NCBI RefSeq assembly: GCF_018760735.1 | Contig: NZ_JAHHZN010000016.1 | Location: 32,695-96,694 of the forward strand | DNA from: Hymenobacter piscis | GTDB taxonomy: Bacteria > Bacteroidota > Bacteroidia > Cytophagales > Hymenobacteraceae | DNA length: 64,000 nucleotides | Direction: 5' to 3' | Part shown: positions 60,813 through 64,000 of the stretch, piece by piece | How the letters are laid out: the number at the start of each line of letters is the position of its first letter | How positions within the stretch are numbered: position 1 is the stretch's first letter | Notes under the pieces: generated by a model | Told to the model about the DNA's origin: nothing | The model's input: only the letters and a program-made list of their open reading frames with translations | Database searches by the model: none | Translations under genes and position numbers: made by a program

Positions 60813-62096
60813 ATGCGCTTTCCTTCCGTAAAAGCAGTATTTCCGGCGCTGCTGGTCCTGCTGTCGGCTTGCTCCGAGTCAACTTCCACCAAAACCGAGC
60901 AGCCGGCTGCCCCGCCGGTAGCGGCTTCGGATACCACGGCCGCCGCTGTGGTGACGCCGCCCGCCCCTGATACGGCGGCTATCCACAACGTGGCCGCCTT
61001 CCTGGCCGGGCTGCCCGTAAGCACCCGTAGTGAGCTGAAATCCCTCGCGGCCCAGCCCGCCTGGCAGGCCCACGCCGCCGACCAAAGCCAAAGCTGGGAC
61101 AAATACCACAGTACCCGCACCACCAAAATCGAAGCCTGGGCGGCCACGGAGCTGGATTCGGTGCGGGCCGCCAGTCCCACGGTGTTCTACCCCTTCAGCG
61201 GCCCCGATTTCCTGAACGTGACCACCATGTTCCCCACCAGCGCCACCTACGTGCTGCTGGGTCTGGAGCCCGTGGGCACGGTGCCTGGGCCCGCCACGCT
61301 GGAAAACTCGCAGCTCTTCCCGGCCCTCAAAGCGTCACTCTGGTCGGTGCTCAACTTCAGCTTCTTCCGCACCAACGACATGGCCGTGGAGCTGAACTCG
61401 AAAAAGCCCGACAGCAACACGCTCAGCAAAGCTAATTCCATCGTCAAAACGGCTGAGCGAGCTAACCAGCGCGTCAACATCGGGGGCGTGGTGCCCCTGA
61501 TGCTGCTCTTCGCCACCCGCACCAATCACCAAGTGGAGGCCCTGCGCTATGTGCAACTCACGCCCGAAGGCCAGCTCACGGAGGCCGATTCGGCTATCAT
61601 TCGCAAACCCGGCCCGAAAACCGTGCCCGGGGTAGAAATAAAGCTGCGCACCCGGAGCGGCCAGGAAAAAACCGTCCTCTATTTCTCCGCTGACATCAGC
61701 GACTGGAAGCTGGGCACCACCCAGGATGCGGTGCTTAAGTATGTCCGCACGCTTGGGCCGCTTACCACGTATGTGAAGTCGGCCACCTACCTCATGCACA
61801 AAAGCTACTTCAGTAAAGTGCGCAACCTAGTGCTGGAGCGCAGCAACTACTTGCTGCAGGATGATTCGGGCATTGCCATGAAGTACTTTAAGCCCACTGA
61901 CTGGCAGTTCACCTACTACGGCACCTACAAGCGGCCGATTAACCTGTTCGCCAAGCAATACCAACCCGAGCTCACGGCTGCTTATACCGATAAGGCCCAT
62001 CCGCCCCGCCCTCTGCCCTTTGGCACCGGCTACAACTGGCGCGAAAACGATTCCAATCTGCTACTGGCCCGTCGGGTTACGCCGGTAGCGGAGTAA
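60813..62096 (+). CDS. Lipoprotein of unknown function
   Basis: 427 residues with a lipobox (LLVLLSAC, lipid Cys20), a Thr/Pro/Ala-rich linker to about residue 55, and a globular domain: FYPFSGPDFLNVTTMFPTSATYVLLGLEPVG, LNFSFFRTNDMAVEL, GGVVPLMLLFATRTNH, FSADISDWKL, YLMHKSYFSKVRNLVLERS. I recognise no family; the YPFSGPD and YFSADISD blocks look conserved and should be searchable. It is surface- or periplasm-anchored. Single gene with terminator. Confidence 0.75.
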   Translation: MRFPSVKAVFPALLVLLSACSESTSTKTEQPAAPPVAASDTTAAAVVTPPAPDTAAIHNVAAFLAGLPVSTRSELKSLAAQPAWQAHAADQSQSWDKYHSTRTTKIEAWAATELDSVRAASPTVFYPFSGPDFLNVTTMFPTSATYVLLGLEPVGTVPGPATLENSQLFPALKASLWSVLNFSFFRTNDMAVELNSKKPDSNTLSKANSIVKTAERANQRVNIGGVVPLMLLFATRTNHQVEALRYVQLTPEGQLTEADSAIIRKPGPKTVPGVEIKLRTRSGQEKTVLYFSADISDWKLGTTQDAVLKYVRTLGPLTTYVKSATYLMHKSYFSKVRNLVLERSNYLLQDDSGIAMKYFKPTDWQFTYYGTYKRPINLFAKQYQPELTAAYTDKAHPPRPLPFGTGYNWRENDSNLLLARRVTPVAE

Positions 62097-62117
62097 CGGG
62101 AATGAGTGGTTGATGCC

Positions 62118-62159
62118 AGCAAGAGCGAGGTTCTGAACGGAAGCCTCGCTCTTGCTTTA
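62118..62159 (+). terminator. Terminator of the 60813-62096 lipoprotein gene
   Basis: AGCAAGAGCGAGG pairs with CCTCGCTCTTGCT, with a short T run. Confidence 0.8.
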
Positions 62160-62217
62160 TATAGAGGTTGGGCCAGTCGTGGCAGGTAAGGGAGGAGTTT
62201 TTACCGAACTTTAGAGG

Positions 62218-63510
62218 ATGATGCGCCCTCTTTCCCTATTGCTCGGTGGCCTGCTCCCGTTGTTGCTGACGGCTTCGGTTGCCGAACCCGTCCCGCCGGT
62301 TCATGCCGCTCCCTCCCCCAATAGTCCCCTGCTCGATAGTCTGCTGCGGGCTGATGCGCGCTTGCGCCCGGTGGTGGAGCGTGCCGAAGAATATGAGTTG
62401 CAGGTGATTTACACCCAGATCAACCGCAACGAGCAGGGGCAACCCACGTTCGTACCGCATACTTTCCGGCTCGATGCCGGCCAGTACTTCAATCCGGCCA
62501 GCATGGTGAAGCTGCCCACCGTGGCGCTGGCCCTCGAAAAGCTGAATCACCTGAACCAATCGGGCCTCACGCGCCGCTCGCCCATGCGCACTGGCACGGC
62601 CTTCCGCTGCCAGACGCCCGCGCCCTACATTACCTCCCCGGACTCCGACCGGGTGAACACCGTGGGCAACTATGCCAAGCGCATGCTGCTCGTCAGCGAC
62701 AATCAGGCCTACAACCGGCTTTATGAGTTCCTGGGTCAGCGCCCTCTCAACGAGCGACTGGCCGCGTTGGGCTATCCGGAGACGCGCATCGTCCGCCGTT
62801 TTGCCCCCTGCGATACAGCCGCCAACCGCCACACCAACCCCATAGAGTTTCGCAACCCGGACACGGGTGCTATCAGCTACCAGCAACCTGCCGTCGTGAA
62901 CCCTCAGCCCTTCGGGTTTCCGTTGGGCCGCATCACCAAAGGCCGTGCCCACCAGGCCGGCGGCCGCCTCGTGCCCACGCCCTACGATTTCACCACCGCC
63001 AACTATCTGCCCCTGCAGTCGGTCACCACCATGCTGCGGGCCGTGCTCTTCCCCGAATCCGTACCCGCCCGCCAGCGTTTCGACCTGACACCAGACGATT
63101 ACGCCTTCCTGCGGTACTACCTGCATCAGAGCCCGCATGGCTCCAGCTACTCCTTATATAAAAGAGAACGGTATTTTGACTCATATAAGAAGTACCTGTA
63201 TTACGGCCGCCGGCCCACTGCCGCGGCCGACCCAAACCTGCGCATCTATAATATAGTAGGCATGTCGCACGGCTACCTAGCCGACGTGGCCTACTTCGCC
63301 GACGCATCCCGCCAAATCGAATTCATGCTGAGCGCTGTGCTATACGTGAACAAAAACGGCGTCCTCAACGATGGAAACTACGAGTACAGCACTGTGGGGC
63401 TACCTTTTCTAGAAGCACTAGGAAAGCATATCTATCAATATGAAGATTCGCGAGTAGGTCCGTCAGCCCGTATTCCGGTTCAATTTACCGGCCCGGAAGA
63501 GAGTCAATAG
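62218..63510 (+). CDS. Class A beta-lactamase-fold serine hydrolase
   Basis: 430 residues with a signal peptide. SxxK is S95-M-V-K98 in NPASMVKLPTVALALEKL and SDN is S160-D-N162 in LLVSDNQAYNRL, as in class A beta-lactamases. The usual KTG is missing: the corresponding place appears to read SHG (MSHGYLADVAYFAD). Length well above a typical beta-lactamase (about 290). It is either a penicillin-recognising enzyme of another kind (peptidase, esterase) or a lactamase with altered specificity. Low codon-bias strength near the 3' end. Start 62218 or 62221. Confidence 0.8.
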   Translation: MMRPLSLLLGGLLPLLLTASVAEPVPPVHAAPSPNSPLLDSLLRADARLRPVVERAEEYELQVIYTQINRNEQGQPTFVPHTFRLDAGQYFNPASMVKLPTVALALEKLNHLNQSGLTRRSPMRTGTAFRCQTPAPYITSPDSDRVNTVGNYAKRMLLVSDNQAYNRLYEFLGQRPLNERLAALGYPETRIVRRFAPCDTAANRHTNPIEFRNPDTGAISYQQPAVVNPQPFGFPLGRITKGRAHQAGGRLVPTPYDFTTANYLPLQSVTTMLRAVLFPESVPARQRFDLTPDDYAFLRYYLHQSPHGSSYSLYKRERYFDSYKKYLYYGRRPTAAADPNLRIYNIVGMSHGYLADVAYFADASRQIEFMLSAVLYVNKNGVLNDGNYEYSTVGLPFLEALGKHIYQYEDSRVGPSARIPVQFTGPEESQ

Positions 63511-63699
63511 ACATTCAGCACCAACAATAGAAAAAGAAAGTCGCTGATTTTCTGAGCAGAAGCGGGACTTGTACGGGTATTTTGGGGGGCGGGTTTGCAG
63601 AATTGCGGCCAATGCCCCACTTTTGCACTCCCAATCCGACACGCGGAGGGGACCGGCCGCTTCGGCAGCCACTGCTTGAAAAAAGATTTTCGCCGCGGG

Positions 63700-63732
63700 C
63701 TTGTAAAGTAGCAAGCAGTTTTGCTACCTTTG
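63700..63732 (+). promoter_or_regulatory. Promoter 1 at the window end
   Basis: CTTG (63700-63703), 21 bases, TACCTTTG (63725-63732), followed by CACCCCGCTTCAACCGGAAG. Confidence 0.75.
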
Positions 63733-63897
63733 CACCCCGCTTCAACCGGAAGCGCTCTTCATCGCCTGCCTGCCTCGGCAAGGGGTCTTGAAAAAGTGCA
63801 ACCGCCGCCGCTGACCTGCTTCTTTCTGTCAGGAAGGAAAATAAGGCAGCCGGTGCTGAGAAGGCCGAAAAGAAAAAAGAAATTTTTCTTCGGGTTT

Positions 63898-63928
63898 CTT
63901 GGAAAAAGCGAAAAGCTGCTTACCTTTG
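63898..63928 (+). promoter_or_regulatory. Promoter 2 at the window end
   Basis: CTTG (63898-63901), 19 bases, TACCTTTG (63921-63928), followed by CATCCCGCTTCAACCGGAAG, 28 of 30 bases identical to promoter 1 from the -7 element on. Confidence 0.78.
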
Positions 63929-64000
63929 CATCCCGCTTCAACCGGAAGGGGGTACGGCCACGAAAACGAGCAACACTTCAAAAAAAGTTTTTCTCTTTTT

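Larger units (their letters stand above)
63511..64000. other. 490-bp leader-like region without genes at the window end
   Basis: No convincing open frame. It holds two nearly identical promoter units (63700-63754 and 63898-63950), runs of A and T, and a final A/T-rich stretch. It has the form of the double-promoter upstream region of a Bacteroidota rRNA operon whose 16S gene would start beyond the window; that is inference. Confidence 0.55.

Noticed and set aside
63582..63791. 69-residue open frame before the window end
   Set aside because: It overlaps the promoter unit at 63700-63732 and has no homology-like pattern.

Overview
The window looks like a chromosomal segment of a high-GC member of the Bacteroidota, most likely Hymenobacter or a close relative (order Cytophagales). 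The support is a SusC/SusD pair, Bacteroidota-type promoters (-33 TTTG/TTG, about 20 bp, -7 TAnnTTTG), few Shine-Dalgarno sequences, and families typical of that phylum (DUF2480, M61 peptidase, Wzi-like outer-membrane protein, PorT-like barrels, rpmH-rnpA followed by an S41 peptidase). The genus is an inference from protein style; no rRNA gene lies inside the window.

Layout. 1-6.5 kb: the 3' part of a very large lysine-tailed protein, plsY with a DUF2199 gene, and an M20 dipeptidase. 6.5-10.3 kb: three tandem minus-strand PorT-like outer-membrane barrels, one broken by a one-base frameshift in a G8 run, then a PagL-like lipid A deacylase homologue. 10.6-35.4 kb: a glucuronoxylan utilisation locus. 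It holds a GH43 lipoprotein, a divergent LacI-type regulator fused to an N-terminal zinc ribbon, a perfect 34-bp palindromic operator, uxuA, GH67, an SDR (probable mannonate/fructuronate oxidoreductase), SusC, SusD, a CE20-type esterase, xylB, xylA, a sodium/sugar symporter, a GH10 xylanase, a GH115 alpha-glucuronidase and a second GH43.

How the xylan locus works. GH10 cuts the backbone. SusCD binds and imports oligosaccharides. GH115 and GH67 remove (methyl)glucuronic acid, CE20 removes acetyl groups, and GH43 enzymes release xylose or arabinose. The symporter brings in xylose, and XylA/XylB send it to xylulose 5-phosphate. The SDR and UxuA take the uronic acid branch to 2-keto-3-deoxygluconate. 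Uronate isomerase and the KDG kinase/aldolase are not in the window.

35.5-64 kb is mostly housekeeping: pyrD, comM, gmhA, an MsbA-like ABC exporter, a Rieske lipoprotein, a Wzi-like barrel, upp, a DEAD-box helicase, tRNA-His, a PfkB kinase, an M61 peptidase, rpmH, rnpA, an S41 peptidase, tsaB, DUF2480, an APC permease, and a beta-lactamase-fold hydrolase. The window ends in two near-identical tandem promoters that probably drive an rRNA operon just outside it.

The most unusual structure is non-coding. Palindromes with GTCAT...ATGAC ends recur between genes (about 30.8, 33.5, 38.3, 40.0, 44.3 and 48.8 kb). Several sit beside short tandem tracts of period 7 or 8 bp that abut stop or start codons, and one tract appears to encode the N-terminus of RnpA. 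The zinc-ribbon LacI regulator with its extended operator is the most interesting protein-level observation.
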